Below the pieces are notes generated by a model. That model was given only the letters and a program-made list of their open reading frames with translations, did not search any database and was not told the origin of the DNA. From NCBI RefSeq assembly GCF_003383615.1, contig NZ_QNUL01000036.1:1-52181 (forward strand): DNA of 52,181 nucleotides, in the 5' to 3' direction. The position numbers were made by a program, and so were the translations under genes. Positions 25,620-34,193 of the stretch are shown in pieces (position 1 is the first letter of the stretch; each line of letters starts with the position of its first letter). The DNA is from Dyadobacter luteus (GTDB lineage: Bacteria > Bacteroidota > Bacteroidia > Cytophagales > Spirosomataceae).

Positions 25620-28013
25620 TTAGCCCGCCATCGGCAGATAAATCAGGAAAACAGCGCCTTTTCCTGGCTTGCTGTGGGCTGTGATGTAACCATTGTGATT
25701 TTGCACTACCTTTTTACATAGTGCCAGCCCGATTCCTGAACCGCTGTATTCTCCTTTTCCATGCAGTCGTTGAAACATCTGAAAAATGCGGTCAAGGTGC
25801 TTTTCGTCAAAACCAATACCATTGTCTGCGATGGATACCGCTACGTAACTGATGTCCTTAAACAGATAAGGGATACCAGCTATCTCATCAGGTTCAGCTA
25901 TCCGTCCGGTGATGGTAATTTGCGGATGTTGATTCGGGATTTTATATTTTACTGCATTACTGATCAGGTTCTGCATGAGCTGTACCAGCTGAGACGGGTT
26001 GCCCAGAATAGGCGGAATTTTATCCACTTCTATCTCTGCTTGCTGTTCTTCTATGCCTATTTCAAGGTCTGAAATAATTTGGTTGATCACCTTATTCAAA
26101 TCTACCGGCAGAAACTCTGTATTTTCGTTACTGCTAAGTCTTGAATACGCAAGGAGATCATCGATCATCAATGACATCCGGTGTGCGGCATCCTGCATTC
26201 TGTTGAGCATGTATATCCCGTTTTCATCCAGCTGTTTAGCATACGAGGATTGCAATCTTGAACTGAATGACTGGATTTTACGCAACGGTTCCTGCATGTC
26301 ATGACTTGCCGCATAGGCAAATTGCTGGAGGTTATTATTAGAATTGACCAGTTCCTGATTCGCCAGCTTCAGTTCATCAGTTCGCTGCACAACGCGGGCT
26401 TCAAGCTCGTCGGCCAATTGACGATACCTCTCTTCACTTGCCTTCAACTCCTGTGCTGCTATAATTTGGGGTGTTACATCTACCGCCATATCTATGATCG
26501 CATACACAGCTCCGGTTTCATCCAATAATGGCTTGTATGTAAAATCAAAATACATTGTTTGTAACTCACCATTAATCATTAGTTGTGCCTCTGTGCCATA
26601 TGCATGGTACGCAATGCCCGATTGATACACTTTATCAAGAAGGTCAAGAAAAGGCTGACCGACAAGTTCGGGAACTGCCTCACGCAATGGCTTCCCGATA
26701 ACACTACTATTTTTCCCCCACATCTTCAGCATAGGTTCATTCGGGATCTCTACAACCATATCAGGTCCTACAAACAGAGCGGTAGCGACAGGCGCCTGCT
26801 CAATCAAACTTCTGAAATGGCTCTCACTTTCTCTTACCTTTTGCTCTGCTTCAACCCGCTCGGTGATATCCACCAATATTCCGGAAAGTGAAATCACCTT
26901 ACCGGACTTGTCATACAAATAGCGGCCAATGGCCTTTGCCCAGTGTACTGAACCGTCCTTCCATATAAAACGAGCCTCGTAATCGAGCTCTCCCGTCTCC
27001 ATTGCCTTTTTGTAGGCTTGATTTCTCAACCCAATATCATCGGGATGCAGATGCTCTACGAATATTTTTCTGGACAAAGAATCAGAAACTTCACCGGTAA
27101 TGATCTTACAGAGGGTAGCAGAATACACGATTTCATTAGTCGCCATATCTACCAGAAAAGAACCGGCTCCTGTACCTTCTATGGTCATGGTAGCCTGCTG
27201 ATCGGCGTAAAATGCCCTTTCCTGATTGTTAATAAGATCGGTTATATCCTGGGCTATACCGGAAAAACGATAGGCCTCGTCATTTTTAAAATAGGCTTGC
27301 CCTTTGCAATGCAGCCAGCGTAATGTAACTCCATCTGCCCCAATGGTGCGAAATTGAATGTTATAATATCCTCCCAATTCCTTTTGTAGCGACTGCGACA
27401 CAGACTGTTCTACCCTGAATCTGTCTTCGGGATGAATTCTTTTAAGAATGCTGTCGTAGGCAATACTTTCCTGGCCGCGAACGCCGAACAACTCTCTGCA
27501 TCTTTCATCCCATTCAACAAGATTCGTTTCGGGATTCAGATTCCAGGTTCCTAGCTGAGCGGATTGAAGCGCAAAATTCAGACGCTGTTCACTCTCTTCC
27601 AGAGCCCGCTGATGCTGTAGCTCCTGTGTTACGTCCTGCATGGCGCCAACCATCCTGACAGCACTGCCATTTTCGTGAATGGTATAACCCCGATCGTGGA
27701 CATAGGCGTACGTACCATCAGCGCGCAGAAACCGGTAGTCATCAGTCCAGCGGGAGCCGCCTGCATCTATTATATCATGTATATGCTGAATGACTCTGTT
27801 TTTGTCGGCAGGATGGATTCTGTTGTACCAGGATTCCGGACCAGGTTCGAGCTCGGTATAGCCAAATAATTCCTGCATCCCTTCATTCCACCAAAGGGTA
27901 TTACTCACCAAATCCCAATCCCAGATAATATCATGTGTCGCTTTTGCGACAAGCTCAAACCTTTCACTGTCGCGCCTTAGATGGTCATCGGAATGCATTT
28001 TACTATTGGTCAT
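25620..28013 (-). CDS. Soluble multi-PAS sensor histidine kinase
   Basis: 797 residues without membrane segments. Four PAS/PAC units are visible: about 17-135 (ATHDIIWDWDLVSNTLWWNE), 145-265 (SAQLGTWNLNPE), 272-395 (GAGSFLVDM) and 400-525 (LIEQAPVATALFVGPDMVVE). A coiled coil links to the HisKA domain with phospho-acceptor His571 in SHDMQEPLRK. The HATPase_c domain has N-box LISNAVKYK, G1 VSIADNGIGFDE and G2 GSGIGLALCKK. No receiver domain and no response regulator next door, so it is an orphan kinase. It may sense redox, light or small ligands in the cytoplasm. Confidence 0.93.
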   Translation of the reverse strand: MTNSKMHSDDHLRRDSERFELVAKATHDIIWDWDLVSNTLWWNEGMQELFGYTELEPGPESWYNRIHPADKNRVIQHIHDIIDAGGSRWTDDYRFLRADGTYAYVHDRGYTIHENGSAVRMVGAMQDVTQELQHQRALEESEQRLNFALQSAQLGTWNLNPETNLVEWDERCRELFGVRGQESIAYDSILKRIHPEDRFRVEQSVSQSLQKELGGYYNIQFRTIGADGVTLRWLHCKGQAYFKNDEAYRFSGIAQDITDLINNQERAFYADQQATMTIEGTGAGSFLVDMATNEIVYSATLCKIITGEVSDSLSRKIFVEHLHPDDIGLRNQAYKKAMETGELDYEARFIWKDGSVHWAKAIGRYLYDKSGKVISLSGILVDITERVEAEQKVRESESHFRSLIEQAPVATALFVGPDMVVEIPNEPMLKMWGKNSSVIGKPLREAVPELVGQPFLDLLDKVYQSGIAYHAYGTEAQLMINGELQTMYFDFTYKPLLDETGAVYAIIDMAVDVTPQIIAAQELKASEERYRQLADELEARVVQRTDELKLANQELVNSNNNLQQFAYAASHDMQEPLRKIQSFSSRLQSSYAKQLDENGIYMLNRMQDAAHRMSLMIDDLLAYSRLSSNENTEFLPVDLNKVINQIISDLEIGIEEQQAEIEVDKIPPILGNPSQLVQLMQNLISNAVKYKIPNQHPQITITGRIAEPDEIAGIPYLFKDISYVAVSIADNGIGFDEKHLDRIFQMFQRLHGKGEYSGSGIGLALCKKVVQNHNGYITAHSKPGKGAVFLIYLPMAG

Positions 28014-28172
28014 TGCTACTGCCGCTTGAAAGCCGGCTTTTGGTGGAATGTTTAATCTTGATCCGCTGTAAGTGATTTCGGTAAATCAATTGTACAGATA
28101 AAAAAAGTATAGTAAATATGATCATTTACCACTTATAATTAATAATTTTTAAGAAAAATACGCCTTAGCAAT

Positions 28173-28847
28173 ATGAAGAAGATTTCGAATAGAAGCGGAC
28201 GTTTTCTGACGAAGGTGTTCCGGGTCACTGGTTTATGCGTAGGAATGGGGCTCTTCATTCATTGTATGTCTGCGCCTGAAGGAAAAGTAATCAGCCTGTT
28301 TAACGGAAAGGATTTTCAGGGATGGGAGGGAGACACAGTAAAAACATGGCATCTTGCAGGCGGAGCCATCGTGGGTGGGTCGCTTGATGAAGAAGTGCCT
28401 CACAATGAATTTCTAAGCACCAGAAAAAACTACAAAAACTTCACACTCAGATTGAAATTCAAGCTCACTGGTGCGGAAGGATTTATCAATTCAGGCGTAC
28501 AATTTCATAGCAAGAGAATTGTAAAACCTGCGTATGAAATGATTGGATACCAGGCCGACCTGGGGGATAAATTTTGGGCGAGTCTTTATGACGAGTCAAG
28601 AAGGAATAAAACGCTCGCTGCGCCTACACCTGAATTGGTTGCTCAATTACTAAAACCAGGCGAGTGGAACGATTACCAGGTGCGCAGTGAAAATGGTCGC
28701 ATACGGATTTATCTCAACAACAAACTTACTGTAGACTATAAAGAAACAGATAAGAGCATTCCGCAGTCAGGGTTAATCGCATTGCAAATACATGGAGGAG
28801 GGAAAGCGCGTGTGGCATTTATGGATATTTTTATTGAAGAATTATAA
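28173..28847 (+). CDS. DUF1080 (3-keto-disaccharide hydrolase) domain protein
   Basis: 224 residues. An N-terminal signal-like hydrophobic stretch ends in FIHCMS; the cysteine might be lipidated, but the lipobox is poor. The domain starts with SLFNGKDFQGWEGD and includes SGVQFHSKRI, YEMIGYQADLGD and GLIALQIHGGG, classic for DUF1080. Members are concanavalin-like lectin/glucanase folds, and some hydrolyse 3-keto-glycosides. It is 42 bp upstream of a Tat-exported Gfo/Idh/MocA oxidoreductase, an association that fits 3-keto-sugar metabolism (inference). Confidence 0.92.
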   Translation: MKKISNRSGRFLTKVFRVTGLCVGMGLFIHCMSAPEGKVISLFNGKDFQGWEGDTVKTWHLAGGAIVGGSLDEEVPHNEFLSTRKNYKNFTLRLKFKLTGAEGFINSGVQFHSKRIVKPAYEMIGYQADLGDKFWASLYDESRRNKTLAAPTPELVAQLLKPGEWNDYQVRSENGRIRIYLNNKLTVDYKETDKSIPQSGLIALQIHGGGKARVAFMDIFIEEL

Positions 28848-28889
28848 AAGGCATCAATTGTACATTTTCTTTAACCTGATATTCCTATT

Positions 28890-30266
28890 ATGAATAGTAA
28901 CAGAAGAGTTTTTCTTAGGAATCTTACGGCTGTGTCTGCGCTCGCCGCTACCGACAGCTTTGCCAAACCTTTTAACATCATCCGTGATCTGAAGAAGATT
29001 AGTCCGAACGATAAAATCCGCTTTGCGACAATCGGAATGGGTATTCAGGGACATCAGGACACCAAGGCTGCCTTACGATCCGGAGGAACGGAGTTTGTTG
29101 CTGCTGCGGATTTGTATGACGGACGGTTGCAGCGCGTCAAAGAAGTATATGGCAACGAGGTTTTCACAACCCGCGATTACAGAAATATTCTGGAAAGAAA
29201 AGATATAGATGCGGTTCTCGTGGTCACACCCGATCACTGGCATGACCATATCACCAAAGCATCTCTTGCAGCAGGAAAACATGTGTATTGTGAAAAACCA
29301 ATGGTACATCATATCAATGAAGGCTTGTCTGTCATTGAGGCATGGAAGAAGTCAGGCAAAACGATGCAAATTGGTAGTCAGCGTATTAGTTCGGCGTCCT
29401 TCAGAGAGGCTAAAAGGCTGTTTCAGGCTGGTGATATCGGGGATATTAATTATGTTGAATCCAACAACGACCGATTCAATGCGATAGGAGCCTGGAACTA
29501 CTCTATTCCTACAGATGCATCGGTTAGCACACTTGACTGGGATACATTTCTTGGTGATGCCCCCAAAACTGCCTTCGATTCCAAAAGGTTTTTCAGGTGG
29601 AGAAACTACAAAGATTATGGTACAGGAGTGGCAGGAGATTTGTTTGTTCACCTGATAACCGGTGTACATTTTGTTACCAATACGTTAGGTCCTGAAAGGA
29701 TTTTTTCATCCGGACAGCTCAGTTATTGGAAAGATGGCCGTGATGTTCCTGATGTGATGGTTTCAATTCTGGAATATCCCAAAACAGATATACACAGTAA
29801 TTTTCAAATGGTATTACGCGTCAATTTTGCCAATGCAGGTGCCATTGCAAACAATACCCGTATTATCGGAACGGAGGGGCAGATCGAGTTTACTGAGAAT
29901 AATCTATTACTGACAAGAAAGAAACTCCCAAAAGCACCTGGCTATGGTGGATATGACAGTTACAATACTTTTTCAGAAAAAGAACAAGCCGAATTCAAAA
30001 AGCAATACGATGCACAATTTCCTGAAGATACTCGCAAAGCAGAACCTGTCAAAGAAGTGAAGTTTACTGCACCCAAAGAAGATGACGCACATATGGCTCA
30101 TTTTAAGGACTTCTTTGATAATATCAGAAAAGGAAGCCTGGGAACGGTGGAAGATCCGGTATTCGGATTCAGGGCAGCAGCACCTGTACTTGCCTGCAAC
30201 AGCAGCTACTTTGAGAACAAGGTGATCCACTGGGATCCGGTGAAGATGAAATTGAAAAAAGGATAA
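28890..30266 (+). CDS. Gfo/Idh/MocA family oxidoreductase with Tat signal
   Basis: 458 residues. The N-terminus NRRVFLRNLTAVSALAA is a twin-arginine signal, so the folded enzyme is probably exported with bound NAD(P). Rossmann motif GMGIQG at 49-54; the family's EKP motif is at 135-137 in YCEKPMVHH. The C-terminal part has MAHFKDFFDNIRKG. Such enzymes oxidise or epimerise sugars or inositols. It forms an operon with the DUF1080 gene; together they may oxidise and cleave glycosides at C3 in the periplasm. Confidence 0.93.
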   Translation: MNSNRRVFLRNLTAVSALAATDSFAKPFNIIRDLKKISPNDKIRFATIGMGIQGHQDTKAALRSGGTEFVAAADLYDGRLQRVKEVYGNEVFTTRDYRNILERKDIDAVLVVTPDHWHDHITKASLAAGKHVYCEKPMVHHINEGLSVIEAWKKSGKTMQIGSQRISSASFREAKRLFQAGDIGDINYVESNNDRFNAIGAWNYSIPTDASVSTLDWDTFLGDAPKTAFDSKRFFRWRNYKDYGTGVAGDLFVHLITGVHFVTNTLGPERIFSSGQLSYWKDGRDVPDVMVSILEYPKTDIHSNFQMVLRVNFANAGAIANNTRIIGTEGQIEFTENNLLLTRKKLPKAPGYGGYDSYNTFSEKEQAEFKKQYDAQFPEDTRKAEPVKEVKFTAPKEDDAHMAHFKDFFDNIRKGSLGTVEDPVFGFRAAAPVLACNSSYFENKVIHWDPVKMKLKKG

Positions 30267-30274
30267 GAAGCATC

Positions 30275-30304
30275 ATGGCGAACCGGGTGTTATCGGTTCG
30301 CCAT
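30275..30304. terminator. Hairpin terminator between Gfo/Idh gene and opposing lipoprotein gene
   Basis: ATGGCGAACC (30275-30284) pairs exactly with GGTTCGCCAT (30295-30304); only a short T-rich stretch follows. Confidence 0.65.
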
Positions 30305-30311
30305 TAATTTA

Positions 30312-30686
30312 CTATTCTTCGTTTGTCACAACCTTTTTGATTGATTCTCCCAACTTCCTGATCATCTCATAGGAGTGAGCTGTATTGGCCGACTTGTCAA
30401 AAACGATTTCCAGATCGCCCGGCGAGGAATCCAGATGAAAGGTTGTCCCGTCTACAAGTTTGATTTCTTTATCAATATCATCTTCATGATCAACGAAAAT
30501 CCTGTTTGGCTTGATCGCTCTATTGATCATCTGCTGGGTAGCAACTGTTCTTGACTTGTCATAATGAGCGGTGAACCTATACTCGTCATCAGAATCTTTC
30601 ACCGCCACTTTAAGATCACCTGATGAAGAACAAGCAACGGCAATCAGTGGGAAGCATAAGCAAACATTCTTTATCCAACTTTTCAT
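30312..30686 (-). CDS. Hypothetical lipoprotein
   Basis: 124 residues from the chosen start at 30686 (MKSWIKNVCLCFPLIAVACS), which gives a signal with lipobox IAVAC; the frame stays open to 30731. The mature part is acidic with two segments of interest (VDGTTFHLDSSPGDLEIVFD, and EMIRKLGESIKKVVTNEE). No domain recognised. Periplasmic, membrane-anchored. Its promoter region is shared with the divergent small secreted protein genes. Confidence 0.75.
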   Translation of the reverse strand: MKSWIKNVCLCFPLIAVACSSSGDLKVAVKDSDDEYRFTAHYDKSRTVATQQMINRAIKPNRIFVDHEDDIDKEIKLVDGTTFHLDSSPGDLEIVFDKSANTAHSYEMIRKLGESIKKVVTNEE

Positions 30687-30772
30687 AGCTAATATATGTT
30701 TAACAAGGTACTGTGTTATATATAGTAGCAAATCTAGGATAAATTTAACAATGTTACCTCATAACCGCGCGA

Positions 30773-30798
30773 TTATCTCGAATAGCGATTTGAGATAA
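30773..30798. promoter_or_regulatory. 26-bp dyad in the gap between divergent lipoprotein and PepSY-like genes
   Basis: TTATCTCGAAT (30773-30783) and ATTTGAGATAA (30788-30798) are inverted copies with one mismatch (a G-U pair in RNA). It sits between divergent starts at 30686 and 30877 and could be an operator for either direction. Confidence 0.45.
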
Positions 30799-30876
30799 AT
30801 AGGATATTACTGTTACGCCTCGCACCCCGGCACATTTTTGGTTATGCTTATCTACATCATTCAAACTATTTTACTT

Positions 30877-31191
30877 ATGAAAATCATGATCCCATATCTC
30901 CTTGCGCTACCGATTCTGGGGATATCAATTAATAGCTCTGGCGCAAACTCACCTTCTGTGAATGTAACCCAGCAGACAACGCAGGAACAACAGCGGGTAC
31001 AGGTCGATATTGATGATCTTCCCGAGAAAGTGAAAGCTTCTGTAGGGCACAACACTGAACTTGCCTGGAAGATCTTGAAGGCATACCTGGTAACAAATCC
31101 TGATCAGACAACTTTTTATGACCTGTACGTTCAGAAACCTGATGGGGAAACATGGATGAAGGTGGATAAGGAGGGAAAAGTACTCAACTAA
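30877..31191 (+). CDS. Small secreted PepSY-like protein, paralogue A
   Basis: 104 residues starting MKIMIPYLLALPILGISINS, a signal sequence with cleavage likely after SSGA. The frame is open to a TTG at 30838, but the start at 30877 fits a signal peptide. The mature half (DLPEKVKASVGH, WKILKAYLVTNPDQTTFYDL, MKVDKEGKVLN) follows the same pattern as the next gene and resembles the PepSY-like/BLIP-like fold of small Bacteroidota periplasmic proteins. Function unknown. Confidence 0.75.
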   Translation: MKIMIPYLLALPILGISINSSGANSPSVNVTQQTTQEQQRVQVDIDDLPEKVKASVGHNTELAWKILKAYLVTNPDQTTFYDLYVQKPDGETWMKVDKEGKVLN

Positions 31192-31375
31192 CAATTATTG
31201 TTTCGAGGACTTTCACCACAAAGCGGGGAGCATACTGAACAAAAAAAGAAATAGAATAATTTTTTAAATACATGATTATCAGGATATTAATTGTTTTGGC
31301 AAAATTGTTTAGCTAATGTTTGTATCGGGTGGCAACCCAATTGAAGAACATTCTAAATCAAAAACTAAACGGATT

Positions 31376-31690
31376 ATGAAAAAGCTAATAGTATCGGCTC
31401 TTGCCCTGACTCTTGTTTCATTTGCCTCAGTGCAGGCTGGTAACTTCACAACAACTAACGGTGGTGTAACTACCGAAATCACTGCTCAGGAAAAGGTAAG
31501 TGTCAAAGCCGAAAATTTACCTGACGGTGTTAAAAACACAATTAAAAGTGATGCATTTGAGGGTTGGAAAGTAGTTTCTGCCTTTCTGATCACTAATGCA
31601 GATAAAACTCAGTATTACGAGCTCAACGTAAAAAATGGCTCTGAGACCGCGAGGGTAAAACTAGATAAAGACGGTAACAACGTCGAATAA
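31376..31690 (+). CDS. Small secreted PepSY-like protein, paralogue B
   Basis: 104 residues: signal peptide MKKLIVSALALTLVSFASVQA (cleavage after VQA, quoted in parts) and a mature part with NLPDGVKNTIKSDAFEGWKV, FLITNADKTQYYELNV and VKLDKDGNNVE. Aligned by eye to paralogue A, it shares the LP-x-x-VK, W-K-x-x-x-A-[FY]-L-[IV]-TN and [YF]-x-L/DxG positions, so the pair arose by tandem duplication. The chosen start omits a 20-residue upstream extension. A strong terminator follows. Periplasmic. Confidence 0.8.
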   Translation: MKKLIVSALALTLVSFASVQAGNFTTTNGGVTTEITAQEKVSVKAENLPDGVKNTIKSDAFEGWKVVSAFLITNADKTQYYELNVKNGSETARVKLDKDGNNVE

Positions 31691-31710
31691 TATAAGTCAG
31701 TGTTAGTACA

Positions 31711-31756
31711 AACAGCCTGCAGTAGTGCATCAAAATATGCAACTGCAGGCTGTTTT
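31711..31756. terminator. Terminator after the PepSY-like pair
   Basis: AACAGCCTGCAGT (31711-31723) pairs perfectly with ACTGCAGGCTGTT (31742-31754), followed by TT. It lies between two convergent genes. Confidence 0.8.
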
Positions 31757-31773
31757 GCATTGTAGAATATGGC

Positions 31774-33030
31774 TTATCTGAACTTGTTCTGGCTGTCGTA
31801 GGCCAGCCCAAGTCCGACGCTGGATAACTTATTTTCATCTGCTATTGAGGCATTGGGGAACAGACTTCTGAATTCTGCCTGTACTGCAGGAACTTCAGTT
31901 GTTCCGCCGGTAAGGATTACCAGTTCGATTTGCTCAGCTTTCACGTGCGCGTCTGCCAGACATTGCCTCGCTGCAACCGCTACTTTCTCAATCTGTTGAG
32001 AAATAGCGATATCAAATTGTTCACGGGTTACCTGGGTTGACAAGCCCTCTTCGATAAATTCAAATGGGGTGTCATAGCTTGGAGAATCCGTAAGCGCGAT
32101 TTTCGTTTCCTCAGTTACAGCCAGCAACGCATGACCTGTTTCCTGTTCCAGCACTTGCAGTAAACGCCCGTAGCGCACTTTGTCGTGTGATTCGAACAAA
32201 AGCTGACGGGTTTGAGAAATGATTTTCGGAGTATAAAGAAAGTTTACCTTACTCCATTCAGATAAATCGTAGTAATGGCGAAGAGGGACCTCAAGATTTT
32301 TGGTGCCGTAAGTTGTCTTAAAGCCAATCTCAGGCATGATTGCTGAAAGACTTAAATCTTTATCGAAATCGTTTCCGCCAATTCTCACACCTGTATTTGC
32401 CAGGATATCTTCGGTGCGATCCGGCTTGCCTATATTTTTGGCAGATAGCTTTATCACCGTAAAGTCAGATGTTCCACCGCCCAAGTCCGCTACCAGAGCC
32501 AGTTTTTCTCCGCTTACGTTCACCTCATGTGCGAAAGCCGCAGCAATGGGTTCATATTGGAAATCTATATTTTTGAACCCGAGCAAACGAGCCACCTTTG
32601 CTAATTCATCCTGAGCACGAAGATTGGCTTCCGGATCATTGTCGATAAAATTTACAGGGCGTCCCATCACAACATTTTCGATCTCTGTGCCTGCCTGAAA
32701 GTCAGCTTTCTCTTTTAAATTCTGAAGAAAGGTGGCAATGATCTGATCAAACTTCATATGCTCACCATTCACCATCGTTCCCTGCTTCATAATGGGAGTT
32801 CCCAGTACACGTTTGAGGCTTCGCATCAATCGGCCCGGTTGGCGGGTAAGAAATTGATGCATCGCTTCCCGTCCGTAGAACGGTACATTTCCTTTTCTTA
32901 GAAAGAACATCGCACTTGGTGTAGTAACGCTGGTTCCTTCTACCGGTACGAGGGATATATTTGAATTGTTAGCAACAGCTATACTAGAGTTAGAGGTACC
33001 GAAGTCAATGCCGCAGGATACTGATGTCAT
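31774..33030 (-). CDS. yegD: Hsp70-family protein, YegD-like
   Basis: 418-residue actin-fold ATPase lacking the C-terminal substrate-binding domain of DnaK. Phosphate-1 motif GIDFGTSNS at 7-15, EPIAAAFA at 160-167, phosphate-2 ADLGGGTSDF at 181-190 and the adenosine motif LTGGTTEVP near 373-381 are all present. YegD-type proteins are putative chaperones or scaffold ATPases of unknown client. Cytosolic. Monocistronic and divergent from the glycosyltransferase pair. Confidence 0.9.
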   Translation of the reverse strand: MTSVSCGIDFGTSNSSIAVANNSNISLVPVEGTSVTTPSAMFFLRKGNVPFYGREAMHQFLTRQPGRLMRSLKRVLGTPIMKQGTMVNGEHMKFDQIIATFLQNLKEKADFQAGTEIENVVMGRPVNFIDNDPEANLRAQDELAKVARLLGFKNIDFQYEPIAAAFAHEVNVSGEKLALVADLGGGTSDFTVIKLSAKNIGKPDRTEDILANTGVRIGGNDFDKDLSLSAIMPEIGFKTTYGTKNLEVPLRHYYDLSEWSKVNFLYTPKIISQTRQLLFESHDKVRYGRLLQVLEQETGHALLAVTEETKIALTDSPSYDTPFEFIEEGLSTQVTREQFDIAISQQIEKVAVAARQCLADAHVKAEQIELVILTGGTTEVPAVQAEFRSLFPNASIADENKLSSVGLGLAYDSQNKFR

Positions 33031-33260
33031 GGTGATTTTTAAATTTGGGCGCGCAAGTTCGGATTATTCGGTGTGAATAGCAATTAGTATCATTCGTTAT
33101 CTAAGATTATTCAAAGTAAATAAGGGATTAATGCCTATCCAGTATATATTTATTGAAAATAAAACATGTATTACAACCATAATGGTTAACGTTGTATCTA
33201 GTAGTTATAGCGTGTGCAAGTCGCACCCTGGATAAAAACAAGGCGAAACGATTGCAATAG

Positions 33261-34193
33261 ATGATCTCAGTAATTATATGCTCCGCAAATGCGGAAGACC
33301 TTAGCGATGTCAGTAACAGTATCGCTCTGACCATAGGTGTCGAATATGAAATTATTGCCATTGATAATTCTAATGGCGAAAAAGGGATAAGCGAGGTATA
33401 TAACACCGGCGCGGGTGCCGCCAAATATCCTGTTTTATGCTTTATGCATGAAGACATTGAAATGAAATCGCCAGATTGGGGAAAGCTTGTAACGGCACTG
33501 TTTTCCCGCGACCCAAATATTGGGCTGGTTGGTGTTGCTGGTGGAGGTTACAAGTCTCTTACGCCTTCTGGTTGGTACAACTATACAATCGAAAGAAACG
33601 GAGGAGCCTATAGTAATGTACTCCAAGGTTATAAGCACGCTGGTAAAGAAGAAGGATACGACTACAACAATCCCAAGTATCAGCTTTACTCCAAAGTAGC
33701 ATGTATTGATGGATGTTGGATGTGTATGCCAAAATCAGTTTGGGAAAAATATCCCTTCGACAGTAAAAACTTCAGAAAATTTCACGGTTACGATCTTGAT
33801 ATATCATTGTCCGTAAACCAAAGCTATGATGTGGTGGTAACATTCGATATACTACTCCGGCACTTCTCTGAAGGGAAGTTCGATCGTGTATGGTTTAAGG
33901 AAATGCTTAGGGTGCATCGGAAATGGAGTCATGTGCTACCTTTTGATGCAGACAAGCTAATTGGAGATGACCTTTTTCAAACGGAAAAGTGGGCATATCG
34001 GAGATTTCTTCAAGATGCAATTGATATTGGATTTTCAAAGTTCCTATTGCTTCGTACAGTTTGGAGTTCGCGAAAATCCTCTTTGTTTGGTTTTGGCGTG
34101 ATGGTCAGCCTGGCTTTTGCACTTATGAAAATGAAGCGGAGAGAAGGAAATGAAAATTGGACTAACAGCACACTTTTACAAATTATTCAATGA
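33261..34193 (+). CDS. Glycosyltransferase family 2-like protein, tandem copy A
   Basis: 310 residues, GT-A fold: starts MISVIICSANAEDL, then EIIAIDNSNGEKGISEVYN and the metal/nucleotide region CFMHEDIEM, where HED takes the place of the common DxD. AGGGYKSLTPSGWY and FHGYDLDISLSV follow. It belongs to the GT2-like class used in surface-glycan building (PF13712-type by remembered pattern). No membrane segment. Its stop overlaps the start of the next gene by 4 bp. Acceptor and donor sugar unknown. Confidence 0.88.
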   Translation: MISVIICSANAEDLSDVSNSIALTIGVEYEIIAIDNSNGEKGISEVYNTGAGAAKYPVLCFMHEDIEMKSPDWGKLVTALFSRDPNIGLVGVAGGGYKSLTPSGWYNYTIERNGGAYSNVLQGYKHAGKEEGYDYNNPKYQLYSKVACIDGCWMCMPKSVWEKYPFDSKNFRKFHGYDLDISLSVNQSYDVVVTFDILLRHFSEGKFDRVWFKEMLRVHRKWSHVLPFDADKLIGDDLFQTEKWAYRRFLQDAIDIGFSKFLLLRTVWSSRKSSLFGFGVMVSLAFALMKMKRREGNENWTNSTLLQIIQ

